Positions 9,058 through 17,136 of a stretch of DNA of 64,000 nucleotides are shown here, one piece after another. The translations under genes were made by a program, and so were the position numbers. The stretch is from Vibrio crassostreae 9ZC13 (lineage in GTDB: Bacteria > Pseudomonadota > Gammaproteobacteria > Enterobacterales > Vibrionaceae), in assembly GCF_000272045.2 (NCBI RefSeq), contig NZ_AJYZ02000019.1, forward strand, positions 1,810,704 to 1,874,703, in the 5' to 3' direction. The notes under the pieces are model-generated. The model saw only the letters and a program-made list of their open reading frames with translations, was not told the DNA's origin and ran no database searches. Positions within the stretch are counted from its first letter, which is position 1. The number at the start of each line of letters is the position of its first letter.

Positions 9058-10224
9058 CTAGTTACCGTATCGCTTAAGCCACTCTTTCTCGAGCGCGTTT
9101 TGCCAGCTAGGGTGTGGTTCATCAACCGATTTAAATTGCTGGGTGTTTTTAGCGCTGCCAGTGAGGTACTTGCTGCTCAGAACCGAAGGATCGCCCCAAA
9201 CATTGAGGTCCCCCTTGCGAGACTGTGCTTCAGGGCTCAGTAAGAAGTTAATGGTCACTTGAGCACCCGCGGTTGCATTGGCGTTCCAAGGAATCGCAAG
9301 GAAGTGAATGTTAGATAGAGCGCCGCTTTCTAGAGCATAAGCCTTAGTGGTTTCGGCTAAGCGACCACTGGCTTGTGCTGAATAAACAGAGTTTGGATTA
9401 AACGTAATCGCGAGATCGATCTGTCCGTCATCCAGAAGTTGGATGCTTTCCGATGTGCCTGCTGGGAACTGCTTTCCACCGCGCCACGCCACTTTATGGA
9501 ATTTATCTAAGTAAGCCCACAGTGGTGCCGTTACTTCTTGGAAGTTGTCTTCTGAAACCGGCTGAGCCAGCGCAGGGTTATTGTTTGTTAGTTCAATCAG
9601 TAGTGACTTAATGAAGCTCGTGCCATGAAACTCTGGTGGGCGAGGGTAGCTTAAGCGGTTCGGGAAAGCCTGAGCGTAGCTTAACATCTCAGAGAATGAT
9701 TGTGGCGGGTTGTGAAGTGTTTCTTGGTCATGAATGAACACCAGTTGTCCCACGCCCCACGGTGCTTCTAAGCCTTCTGTCGGCTCTGAGAAATCGACAT
9801 CAATTGGCAGAGACTTATCGACATACTGCCAATTTGGAAGTGATTCCGTAAATGGCCCAAACAATAGCGCGTTGTCTTTCATCGAACGGAAGTTCTCGCC
9901 ATTAATCCAGACGATATCGACGCTGCCTTCACTGTTCTTTCCTGCCGCTTTTTCAGCAAGCAGTCGAGTGGTGGTTTCCGCAATATCGGTCACTTTCACA
10001 TGCTTTAACGTGACACCGTAGTCACTTTGTAATTTCTTGCCTGCCCACTGTAGGTAACGATTGATCTCTTGGCTTCCGCCCCAAGCGTGAAAGTAGACAG
10101 TTTCTCCCTCTGCCTGCTGTTCGATTTGGTTCCAGTTATTGGTTGATGTTGCTTCATCAGCATAAATGGTTGCGCTGTATGCAACGGTTGCCATGATTCC
10201 TAACGTACTTACTATCTTGTTCAT
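9058..10224 (-). CDS. ynjB: ABC transporter substrate-binding protein YnjB
   Basis: A 388-residue periplasmic solute-binding protein. The ATG at 10224 is chosen because GGAAAAG stands before it and the protein then begins with a regular signal peptide (MNKIVSTLGIMATVAYSATIYA); in-frame codons up to 10260 lack a ribosome binding site. The mature protein shows YFHAWGGSQEINRYLQW, DIVWINGENFRSM and WGVGQLVFIHD, typical of YnjB. It is the first gene of ynjBCD-ynjF. The ligand is not known; the family is distantly related to sulfate- and thiamine-binding proteins. Confidence 0.88.
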   Translation of the reverse strand: MNKIVSTLGIMATVAYSATIYADEATSTNNWNQIEQQAEGETVYFHAWGGSQEINRYLQWAGKKLQSDYGVTLKHVKVTDIAETTTRLLAEKAAGKNSEGSVDIVWINGENFRSMKDNALLFGPFTESLPNWQYVDKSLPIDVDFSEPTEGLEAPWGVGQLVFIHDQETLHNPPQSFSEMLSYAQAFPNRLSYPRPPEFHGTSFIKSLLIELTNNNPALAQPVSEDNFQEVTAPLWAYLDKFHKVAWRGGKQFPAGTSESIQLLDDGQIDLAITFNPNSVYSAQASGRLAETTKAYALESGALSNIHFLAIPWNANATAGAQVTINFLLSPEAQSRKGDLNVWGDPSVLSSKYLTGSAKNTQQFKSVDEPHPSWQNALEKEWLKRYGN

Positions 10225-10555
10225 AAACTTTTCCATTTGGTAGTGAACGGGTAAGAGCATTGTTATTTAGAACTCCCTACAGTTATTCTATCTGTTTCTG
10301 AAATAAATTCTAATTCAACAGTAAATTCAATCAATTACTTGAGAACAAGCAGGGAGTTCTCGGTTGAGTTTTGTTCGATCTGTAATCACCTCGAAAACTC
10401 GACAGACTCTAGGCTTTTGCCATCCTAGCAACAGACCGCTGAACCGTTGAATTTATTGCATCTAAATGAGAGATTTTTGAGGTTTATTGGAGGCTGGTAC
10501 GAAAAGTCGGCGATGAGTGCCAATTTTGAAGAAGTAGTGAGGGCAAGCTGACAAT
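10225..10555. other. Intergenic region upstream of ynjB with a 10-bp inverted repeat
   Basis: About 330 bases without a convincing gene. It must hold the ynj promoter (minus strand). A perfect 10-bp inverted repeat, AGAACTCCCT at 10269-10278 and AGGGAGTTCT at 10351-10360, is separated by 72 bases and falls in the expected promoter or leader. No clear -10/-35 pair or known riboswitch was recognised. Confidence 0.5.
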
Positions 10556-10580
10556 AAAAAAGGAGCCATCAGGCTCCTTT
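10556..10580 (-). terminator. Intrinsic terminator of the hslJ-like gene
   Basis: Read on the minus strand, a 9-bp stem (AAAGGAGCC / GGCTCCTTT) with a 4-base loop ends in a run of Ts, 27 bases after the stop of the HslJ-like gene. Confidence 0.85.
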
Positions 10581-10606
10581 AATCAGTATTTGGTTTCGAT
10601 GACGGA

Positions 10607-11053
10607 TTAGTTTACCCAGTCACGAATTGTGTACGTTAGCGTGTGTACATCGTTTTTCAGTACTAGCGTATCGTTTGTTAGCGTTACGTCGCTCCACTCG
10701 CTTAGAGTAGCAGAAACCGATTGTTCGATTTCCATCGCAGAGCCGTGACACATTTTCATTGTCATGCCCATTTGCTTGATACGGAATTGACCGTCTTTCA
10801 GCTCGCCTTGACCGAAGAAGTTGTTACAACCAGCCATGCCGTTTGCAGTCATCTTTTCGCCGATCTCTAGACGAGGAGCTGCTTGGTCTTCGCTTTTCAC
10901 AATGTCCTTGCCATCAATTTGCGCAAGTTCCCAATTATGGTGCTGTAGATCGGTTGGTGTTACTTGCATCGCGTTGTCACCTGTTGTTGTGCATGCTGCT
11001 AGCATCATAGGTAAAGCGGCTACTGCTAGTAATTTTTTTGAACTAAACTTCAT
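10607..11053 (-). CDS. HslJ-like META-domain lipoprotein
   Basis: A 148-residue predicted outer-membrane lipoprotein with one META domain, the fold of E. coli heat-inducible HslJ, which affects novobiocin resistance. The ATG at 11053 is chosen because GGAG precedes it and a clean lipoprotein signal follows (KKLLAVAALPMMLAAC, lipobox LAAC). The META hallmarks WELAQIDGKD, MAGCNNFFGQ and MTMKMCHGSAMEIEQ are visible. It is a single gene with its own terminator. The function of META proteins in Vibrio is poorly known. Confidence 0.87.
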   Translation of the reverse strand: MKFSSKKLLAVAALPMMLAACTTTGDNAMQVTPTDLQHHNWELAQIDGKDIVKSEDQAAPRLEIGEKMTANGMAGCNNFFGQGELKDGQFRIKQMGMTMKMCHGSAMEIEQSVSATLSEWSDVTLTNDTLVLKNDVHTLTYTIRDWVN

Positions 11054-11241
11054 ATTATAAGGCTCCAAAGGAAAGAACGAAGTTACCGGATAAGTGTAAC
11101 TTGATGGGTTCAAAGTATAGTTTACAAAACACTATATGTGTCAGTATAAGGTCATAGTTTAGTATGGATTTCATGAGCCAGGCGACAAATTAATCGCTTA
11201 TTTTTGAGAGAGTAAGCGTAATTTTGAATGTGTAAGGAGGC

Positions 11242-11505
11242 ATGGTGGAGCAGTTAGAGTTTTTCCAAGTTCCGAGCCCTTGCGTTGGGGTTTGTTCAAG
11301 CGATGACAAAGGCTATTGCAACGGTTGTATGCGCAAGAGAGAAGAGCGCTTTAATTGGATGTCGATGACACCGTCAGAACAATTGCACGTGATAAAGCTG
11401 TGTCGTCAGCGCTATAGAAGAAAAATAATGAATAAAAAATACTTGATTGGTAAGCAGGTCGATGAAGAGGGAAATACCAGTCCCCAAAGAGATCTTTTTG
11501 GCTAA
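11242..11505 (+). CDS. DUF1289 family protein
   Basis: An 87-residue protein of the DUF1289 family. The four-cysteine pattern SPCVGVCSSDDKGYCNGCMR is visible at residues 12-31 and should bind a metal, followed by the family tryptophan segment FNWMSMTPSEQ. A strong AGGAGG lies just one base before ATG 11242, so the GTG at 11245 is an equally good start. Function unknown. The gene is followed 110 bases later by a small gene whose C-terminus resembles the W-x-S-M segment seen here. Confidence 0.85.
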   Translation: MVEQLEFFQVPSPCVGVCSSDDKGYCNGCMRKREERFNWMSMTPSEQLHVIKLCRQRYRRKIMNKKYLIGKQVDEEGNTSPQRDLFG

Positions 11506-11614
11506 AGAGGAAGTATTTAGATTTTATTTAACTCCGAAGTAACTATTACTTTACATAATGGTTGGGGTGTAATATTAAAGTAGGTACCTTTGTACCAGAA
11601 GGAGTGGTGTCGGT

Positions 11615-11782
11615 ATGAATAAAAAGAACGTAAAAATCAAAAAAGAGCCAGTCAAAGCACTTGACCGAAAACCGATCGGGGCAAAAGATGACCCTGAAGA
11701 GACTCCGCGTGATTGGCATTCGATGTCAGAAGAAGAACGAATGGAAATCCTTTCTCACCTCTCAGACATGCCTTTCCAATAA
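11615..11782 (+). CDS. Small conserved-looking protein, 55 residues
   Basis: A 55-residue basic-then-acidic protein read from ATG 11615 to the TAA at 11780-11782. GAAGGAG lies 10 bases before the start and a short GGTAC/GTACC hairpin lies just upstream of that. The N-terminal third is lysine-rich (MNKKNVKIKKEPVKALDRK) and the C-terminal part is RDWHSMSEEERMEILSHL. The W-x-S-M-S/T-x-x-E pattern resembles the segment after the cysteines of the DUF1289 protein upstream, suggesting a shared binding helix. No family was recognised and no function is proposed. Confidence 0.7.
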   Translation: MNKKNVKIKKEPVKALDRKPIGAKDDPEETPRDWHSMSEEERMEILSHLSDMPFQ

Positions 11783-11839
11783 CACCACTGGTTCTTCAGA
11801 GCCTTTCTTAAAGCTCAGTTTTCAGAAACAAAAATGTGA

Positions 11840-12142
11840 TTAAACAAACATGTGATTCGCTTTCGTTACACCACGATGGTACGTGCAAAATGTATCATCG
11901 GCCTCGGTGGTTTTACTGTGAATCTTAATGTTTGTGATCACTTCTACCGCCCCTGCATCGTAGCAAGCTTGTTCTGCTTTTTTAACGATATCGAGTAATT
12001 GATTGAGTTCACCTTTCATTGTGGTTTCCATCGCACCAACTTGGAAAGGGACATCGGCTGCTTTCACAACTTCAATGGCTTTATCAACTACTTCGAAGTT
12101 GTTGCCTTCTTTAACGCGAGGGATCACTTGGAAGGCAACCAT
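11840..12142 (-). CDS. MTH1187/YkoF-type thiamine-binding-like protein
   Basis: A 100-residue cytosolic protein of the DUF77/thiamine-binding family (PF01910), a ferredoxin-like fold that forms tetramers and in some members binds thiamine. Family segments seen are the initial strand VAFQVIPRV, PFQVGAMETTMKGELNQLLDIV and the closing ITNIKIHSK. The ATG at 12142 gives the standard family N-terminus; upstream in-frame TTG codons add a charged tail without family likeness. It stands alone on the minus strand. Thiamine binding is inferred from the family only. Confidence 0.82.
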   Translation of the reverse strand: MVAFQVIPRVKEGNNFEVVDKAIEVVKAADVPFQVGAMETTMKGELNQLLDIVKKAEQACYDAGAVEVITNIKIHSKTTEADDTFCTYHRGVTKANHMFV

Positions 12143-12284
12143 CACTTCTTTTTCTCTTTTTAACTCAGACACTTTCTGCTTACTCAATGATAGGGATTTG
12201 TTGTAGATGATAGGTTAATGCGGAGATAAATTCTACAGCGGTTACGCTGCTTTATTTATGACACGAGTGACTGGAGATATCGGA

Positions 12285-12506
12285 CTACTTGCTACCCCAG
12301 TGGTCACTTACCCAACCACCTATGTGCTCATCAAAATGACTGCCACTGAACCTCTGGTTGCGTTCAACCGAAGTATCACAATCATCTTTATTATCTATTA
12401 GGGTTTGTATGTAGTTTGCCATCGGGTCATTGGAACGTTGACGATCTCGGCGAGTTGCCACTTCCTTAATCAGTTGTAATCGATATGTAGAGCTAGCACG
12501 TTTCAT
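12285..12506 (-). CDS. Small hypothetical protein, 73 residues
   Basis: A 73-residue protein with a strong ribosome binding site (AGGAGGT, 8 bases before ATG 12506). The N-terminal half is very basic (RRDRQRS near residues 19-25) and the C-terminal half acidic and aromatic, ending in HIGGWVSDHWGSK. There is no signal peptide or membrane segment. I do not recognise the family. The good start site and codon composition make it a likely real gene, probably of Vibrionaceae only. Confidence 0.65.
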   Translation of the reverse strand: MKRASSTYRLQLIKEVATRRDRQRSNDPMANYIQTLIDNKDDCDTSVERNQRFSGSHFDEHIGGWVSDHWGSK

Positions 12507-12695
12507 TTCAATGACCTCCTGTTGTAGACACTAATAGAAAAATCTAGTTGCTAGATATAGGGGCGTCAACGTGATTTAAGAGTATTTTTTTGAGCAACCA
12601 AGAATCAATACGTTGGCATCATAATTCACAAAAGTGTCATTTAAGTTGGCAACTTTAGGGAAGTTTTTGGGTGTGAATTTGTATTTTGTTGCATA

Positions 12696-12721
12696 TAAAA
12701 AAGCCCAGTACAAACTGAGCT
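12696..12721 (-). terminator. Intrinsic terminator of the DEAD-box helicase gene
   Basis: Read on the minus strand, AGCTCAGT and ACTGGGCT pair (one G-T) around a 4-base loop and lead into six Ts, about 40 bases after the helicase stop. Confidence 0.8.
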
Positions 12722-12730
12722 GACCATTCT

Positions 12731-12770
12731 ATTTCTGGTTACTTAGAGTTATTTCTGGTTACTTAGAGCT
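12731..12770. repeat. 20-bp tandem duplication across the helicase stop codon
   Basis: Two adjacent 20-base copies (12731-12750 and 12751-12770) differ at one base. The second copy carries the helicase stop codon (TTA on the plus strand at 12759-12761); the first lies just downstream of it. This looks like a small slippage duplication at the 3' end of the gene. Confidence 0.9.
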
Positions 12771-13997
12771 ATTTGGTTTGCTTTTAAATTGCTTAATGCT
12801 TTTCTTTTTAGCTGTTCTTCGATTGGCCATTTTATCTTTAGGTGGACGCTTGCGAGCGGTCGTTTCAGATGCAGGTTTGTCGGTAACCGGGAAACCCTCT
12901 AATGGTTGCAGCACTAACGGCTTATTGGTCAAGGTGCGAATCGCATTGAGGTAGTCAGTTTCGCTGTGGCTAACCAGAGAGACCGCGCAGCCAGTACTTC
13001 CTGCTCTTGCTGTACGACCAACGCGGTGTACGTAAGTTGCTGAGTGAGAAGGTAATTCGAAGTTAATTACGACAGGTAACTGATCAATATGAATGCCTCT
13101 AGCCATCACGTCTGTCGCGATAAGCACACGAGTCTCGCCATTTTTGAAACTTTCTAATGCTTGCTCTCGTTCTTCTTGGCTCTTATTTCCATGTAACGCA
13201 CTCACACTGATTTTGGCTTTATTCAATCGTTTGGTTAATGCATCGGCATTGTCTTTTGCGCCAATAAATACCAATACTTGCGGCCATGTGTGTTGATTGA
13301 GTAGTGCGATGAGCGCTTGAGCTTTACTGCCTTTGTTCACTAAATACAGGGTTTCTTCAATAGTCGCGACCACGCTGTTTTCTTGATGTGTCGTGACTTT
13401 AACTGGATTTGAAAGAAGCTCTTCAGCCTGACCTACTAATTCGGGCGGAAGTGTCGCAGAGAACAACAGTGACTGACGTTTGCTCGGTAGTGCTGAAGTA
13501 ATCGCTTGAATATCTTGCCAAAAGCCCATGTCGATCAGGCGGTCGGCTTCATCAAGAACCAATGATGAACACTGAGCGACATCCAGTTCATCACTTTTGA
13601 TTAAAGCAAGTAAGCGGCCCGGTGTGGCGATGGCTAATTGTGGTTTAGTCGATAATTGTTGCTGTTGATCATCAGTATTTACGCCGCCCGTTAGCGTTAC
13701 CAATTTGATATCAAGCGCTGTTGCGATCGGCTCTAAAGATTTGGTCACTTGAGACGCGAGTTCACGTGTCGGGACGATGATAAGCGCTTGCAGTCCATTC
13801 ACATCATGGTTGATGTTGTTCAGCAAGGGTAAGCCGAACGCCAACGTTTTTCCGCTACCCGTTTGAGCCAACGCAAGTACGTCTTTACCCGCAATAATTG
13901 ATGGAATTACCGCTTGTTGTATCTCAGTCGGTTTGTCGAATTGAGAAGGGATCGCTGTGACGGTTTTTGCGTTAAGGGTGAGGTTATCAAATGACAT
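12759..13997 (-). CDS. DEAD-box ATP-dependent RNA helicase (RhlE-like)
   Basis: A 412-residue RNA helicase. Motif Q is at the N-terminus (FDKPTEIQQAVIP), motif I is AQTGSGKT, motif Ia PTRELASQ, motif II DEAD (VLDEADRLIDMGF), motif III SAT, and the second domain has RVLIATDVMARGIH and HRVGRTARAG. A lysine/arginine-rich tail of about 45 residues follows, as in RhlE and SrmB relatives that act on rRNA or mRNA. The ATG at 13997 (MSFDNL) is preferred to a TTG six codons upstream. It is a single gene with its own terminator; the substrate cannot be read from sequence. Confidence 0.92.
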   Translation of the reverse strand: MSFDNLTLNAKTVTAIPSQFDKPTEIQQAVIPSIIAGKDVLALAQTGSGKTLAFGLPLLNNINHDVNGLQALIIVPTRELASQVTKSLEPIATALDIKLVTLTGGVNTDDQQQQLSTKPQLAIATPGRLLALIKSDELDVAQCSSLVLDEADRLIDMGFWQDIQAITSALPSKRQSLLFSATLPPELVGQAEELLSNPVKVTTHQENSVVATIEETLYLVNKGSKAQALIALLNQHTWPQVLVFIGAKDNADALTKRLNKAKISVSALHGNKSQEEREQALESFKNGETRVLIATDVMARGIHIDQLPVVINFELPSHSATYVHRVGRTARAGSTGCAVSLVSHSETDYLNAIRTLTNKPLVLQPLEGFPVTDKPASETTARKRPPKDKMANRRTAKKKSIKQFKSKPNSSK

Positions 13998-14206
13998 AAA
14001 TGAACCAAGTATCAAAATGGAGGTGGAGTCTAACAGGGCTATAAATGTTAGAGAATCAGTTTTGTATGTTAGACGATAAACACATTCATTATACGCGCGA
14101 ATTATGTCTGTTAGCTATACGCGATAATTAAGCGTTTATCATATTGTAATGGCACTGAATGGACGTACAATGTCCGCCCTAAAAATGTTCATGAAATGAG
14201 ATCGAA

Positions 14207-14833
14207 ATGAGTTGGGACAGTATCTGGCTGTTTATCGTTATCGTGTTTTTTATTGCCATTATCCCGGGCCCAAATGCGCTGTTGGTATTAAGCACAGCCT
14301 TAACTCAAAGGAAGCTGTTCGCATTTGTGAACGTGTTGGGCGTGTCATGTGGTTTCTTTTTTCATGCCTTTATCTCGGCTAACGGCATAAGCTTATTACT
14401 GTCGAACACTCCCATGGCCTTTGAAGGGCTAAAGTGGGCTGGGGTTTTGTATCTTGTCTGGCTTGGGTATAACCATTTTCGTGCGGCGCTGCGCGCTCAA
14501 GAGGGCGTGCTCTCTGTGGTGAGCGCATCGGGAAGTAAGCTATATCATCAGTTTTTCAAAGGGCTTCTCACTAATCTACTGAATCCTAAAATTGTCCTGT
14601 TTTATCTTTCTATATTCCCTCAATTTGTTTCAACAGATGCGATTGTGACAGACAGTTTGATACTTGGTGCAATTCAAGCGTCAGTGGTGTCGATGTGGTT
14701 CTTAGTTGTGATCTTAATGGCGGATACCTTTAAGCGCTTGTTAGTTCAAAAGCGCACCTCGCAAATGATGAACATTGTGTGTGGGATTCTATTCGTGGGC
14801 TTCAGCATTCAGTTGGCATTGTTTCAGCTTTAG
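14207..14833 (+). CDS. LysE/RhtB-family amino-acid exporter
   Basis: A 208-residue inner-membrane protein of the LysE superfamily, which exports amino acids or derivatives such as homoserine and threonine. The signature PGPNALLVLSTAL is at residues 22-34, and LKWAGVLYLVWLGYNHFR and KGLLTNLLNPKIVLFYLSIFPQF are the other family segments. Six hydrophobic helices are visible. It stands alone; no regulator is next to it. The substrate is not known. Confidence 0.88.
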   Translation: MSWDSIWLFIVIVFFIAIIPGPNALLVLSTALTQRKLFAFVNVLGVSCGFFFHAFISANGISLLLSNTPMAFEGLKWAGVLYLVWLGYNHFRAALRAQEGVLSVVSASGSKLYHQFFKGLLTNLLNPKIVLFYLSIFPQFVSTDAIVTDSLILGAIQASVVSMWFLVVILMADTFKRLLVQKRTSQMMNIVCGILFVGFSIQLALFQL

Positions 14834-14868
14834 GGTGCGATGCGAAGAATTGGGTTTTTAGCTATTGG

Positions 14869-14938
14869 TTCAGTTCATTTCCGGCTTAGTTCTCGTTTCC
14901 ATCTTAGTTTTCATTTCCGATTCAGTTCTCATTTTTTA
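14869..14938. repeat. Imperfect 18-bp tandem repeat, about four units
   Basis: Downstream of the LysE gene lie units of about 18 bases with the core TTAGTTxTCxTTTCC: 14869-14884 (shorter), 14885-14902, 14903-14920 and 14921-14938. They are pyrimidine-rich on the plus strand and not part of any gene. Confidence 0.7.
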
Positions 14939-15100
14939 CTGAATGCTAAGCAATCAGTGTTTCTCTGTATAAATCTCTAAAGCATTAGCTCGGGAAGTCG
15001 ATATAATTATTAGCTATCAATTTGGTGAATGTGTTTATTTGAGACCAATTGAAGCTACAGCCTATTGCTTGACCGAAATAACAGAGACAGGGAGTCACCA

Positions 15101-15457
15101 ATGCGTGAAGATTCATTCACCCAGAAACGCAAATATTACCGCTTAAAGTACCCTCAAAAGGCTCGTCCGGTGATGCGAATTAAGGATGAGCTTTTTCATG
15201 TCAGCGAAGTTTCTGAAAAGGGTGTACGCCTGATGATGCGTAACATCATTCCGGTTTATCGTGGCTTTTCAATGGCCGGCACCTTGAGGTTGCATGACAA
15301 CAACAGTATCGATATTAGCGGTGCTGTATTGCGACAAGAAGGTGACGAAGTGATCGTTCAGTTATCACAAGGTCCGAGCTTCAAAGATATGGTGTCTGAA
15401 CAACGCCACATTAGGCAAAGATACCCAGTGTTTTTTGCTAGCCTCAGAGTGGCATAG
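15101..15457 (+). CDS. PilZ-domain protein
   Basis: A 118-residue single-domain protein of the PilZ family, receptors for cyclic di-GMP. The N-terminal arginine motif is visible as KRKYYRLKYPQKARP (residues 8-22), and EVSEKGVRL occupies the place of the D/NxSxxG motif, with Glu or Val where Asp/Asn is usual, so binding may be weak. GGGAG precedes ATG 15101, which is preferred to a TTG twelve codons upstream. It is a single gene facing a bidirectional terminator. Confidence 0.75.
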   Translation: MREDSFTQKRKYYRLKYPQKARPVMRIKDELFHVSEVSEKGVRLMMRNIIPVYRGFSMAGTLRLHDNNSIDISGAVLRQEGDEVIVQLSQGPSFKDMVSEQRHIRQRYPVFFASLRVA

Positions 15458-15497
15458 AAAGCTTTTAAAGTTAGATTCACTCATCCAAGCCGATATT

Positions 15498-15533
15498 AAA
15501 AAGCCCAGCACTTTCACAAGTGCTGGGCTTTGT
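15498..15533. terminator. Bidirectional intrinsic terminator
   Basis: A 13-bp stem (AAGCCCAGCACTT / AAGTGCTGGGCTT) with a 4-base loop lies between the convergent PilZ and M14 peptidase genes. The T-run is stronger on the minus strand. Confidence 0.88.
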
Positions 15534-15600
15534 TCTATCTATAGCCCAGATTCTTATAAACCAAAGGCGATACAGGTAAAGCTAATGAGCTTAGTTCGCC

Positions 15601-16725
15601 TTATAGCTCGTCTACTGTAGCCCAAACTGCGGCTAGCATATCGTGACCAAACGCGACACTTCGTTCTGGAGACCAGCCGTAAAGTTCGTCAGCGTGACTG
15701 ATGTGATCTTTAAATGGCATCTCGACGGTGTAAGCCAAACACTTGAATTGCTCACCAATCCAGTTTGTGCCAACTGTCATGTTTGCTTTGCCTGGTTCGT
15801 CTTTATCGTAACCAAATTCATCTTGGAACTCTGGCGTGATAGTGAGCAGTGCTTGCTTAAAGTGGTTCTCTAGCTTCGCGATGCGCTCGTTGTAAGAAGG
15901 TGTGCCTTCGCTACCTGCTACAAAGTTATATGGAATCGCTTCATCGCCATGAATATCTAGGCACAGGTCAACGCCCGTTTCTAGCATACGCTCGCGAACA
16001 AGGAATACCTCTGGGCTGCGTTCCATAGAAGGTGATTGCCATTCGCGGTTCAGGTTAACACCAATCGCGTTAGTACGCAGGTGACCGCGGATGCTGCCAT
16101 CTGGGTTCATGTTTGGTACAACTCTGAACACAACGCTGTCTAGAAGAGAGCGACCAACCGTATCTGTTTCATCAAGTAGGCGTTGTAGCAGGCCTTCGAT
16201 CAGCCATTCAGCCATCGTCTCGCCAGGGTGTTGGCGACCAATAACCCAGATGTTTTTCTTCTCTTCACTTGGTTCGCCGATGGTTAGCAAAGTGATGTCG
16301 TTGTTGTCTAGCGTCTGACCTAGAGTTTCAAGCTTACAAGCAGGGTGCGTTTGAGCATTGTGCAGAAGATCTTGGTGACGATCGTATGAGTACGGCGCGA
16401 AGTACGCGAAGTACATTGAATCGTGTTCAGGGATGATATCGAAGCTTAATGTATCGCCATCGAACTGAGATGGGATACGGAACCACTCTTCACGGTCATA
16501 CGATGCAACTACATCGTAATCTTTCCAGCCTTCAGGGTAGGCAGATGTTGCCAATTGACCGATTTCAAAGTGGTGAGCTTGTTGAGCTTCACTTTCTAAG
16601 CGGAAGTGAAACCACTGAGAGATTTCAGTTTGGTAGTCTGCTGGGATCGTCAGTTGAATGTTTTGTGGTGAATCTGCAGAAACGACGTGAATGTTGCCGC
16701 TTTCGAAATTGCTGAAAATTTTCAT
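15601..16725 (-). CDS. M14-family zinc carboxypeptidase, cytosolic (CCP-like)
   Basis: A 374-residue metallocarboxypeptidase of the M14D (cytosolic carboxypeptidase) type. Zinc ligands are H166 and E169 in RQHPGETMAEW and H259 in LDIHGDE; the general base is E335 in TVEMPF. NPDGSIRGHLRTNAIGVNLNREW holds the substrate-binding Arg and Asn residues. An N-terminal beta-sandwich domain of about 120 residues precedes the catalytic domain, as in this subfamily. There is no signal peptide. The ATG at 16725 is chosen by family length; upstream in-frame codons add 21 residues of no likeness. The peptide substrate in bacteria is not established. Confidence 0.9.
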   Translation of the reverse strand: MKIFSNFESGNIHVVSADSPQNIQLTIPADYQTEISQWFHFRLESEAQQAHHFEIGQLATSAYPEGWKDYDVVASYDREEWFRIPSQFDGDTLSFDIIPEHDSMYFAYFAPYSYDRHQDLLHNAQTHPACKLETLGQTLDNNDITLLTIGEPSEEKKNIWVIGRQHPGETMAEWLIEGLLQRLLDETDTVGRSLLDSVVFRVVPNMNPDGSIRGHLRTNAIGVNLNREWQSPSMERSPEVFLVRERMLETGVDLCLDIHGDEAIPYNFVAGSEGTPSYNERIAKLENHFKQALLTITPEFQDEFGYDKDEPGKANMTVGTNWIGEQFKCLAYTVEMPFKDHISHADELYGWSPERSVAFGHDMLAAVWATVDEL

Positions 16726-16860
16726 TGTAGTTTTTATCTCGTAGTTGAGTTGCCGTAAGACTAGCACACTTTTTTTCGAGCAAACCACTAACTAAATCGT
16801 AATGAGATGTTATTTCAACTATCTACTTTTTAGTTCTCTACTTTGAGCAGTACTTCCTAT

Positions 16861-17136
16861 CTATCGACGCTGACAAGTTGTACACCCACGACAGGCTGAA
16901 CGTGTGTGGCGATCTAACTTGCTGCGTTGAACCTTACAATAAGCGTTTTTCAGCGCTCTTCGTCCAGAGAACCAATCATCGGGTTTTGACAGGATCAGAT
17001 AACCATTAAAGCGTTTCATAAGCTCGACTCTATTTTGGTCGATGAACTTGCTATCAAACCCAATTTCGAAGTAATCAAGCGCTTGTTCAATCGAGGTGAA
17101 ACTCGCCATTTTTTGTTGGAATTCTGTTTGGTTCAT
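16861..17136 (-). CDS. NifW-like small protein with a cysteine-rich tail
   Basis: A 91-residue protein. Residues 10-65 resemble NifW, the nitrogenase-stabilising protein (ALDYFEIGFDSKFIDQNRVELMKRFNGYL and W56 and alanine-leucine-rich helix following). The C-terminus adds ACRGCTTCQRR, a CxxCxxC-type cluster that could bind metal. No nif gene is in the window, so a nitrogenase role is unlikely here; NifW-like proteins of non-diazotrophs are uncharacterised. It stands divergent from torYZ. Family call is from pattern memory and should be checked. Confidence 0.6.
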   Translation of the reverse strand: MNQTEFQQKMASFTSIEQALDYFEIGFDSKFIDQNRVELMKRFNGYLILSKPDDWFSGRRALKNAYCKVQRSKLDRHTRSACRGCTTCQRR

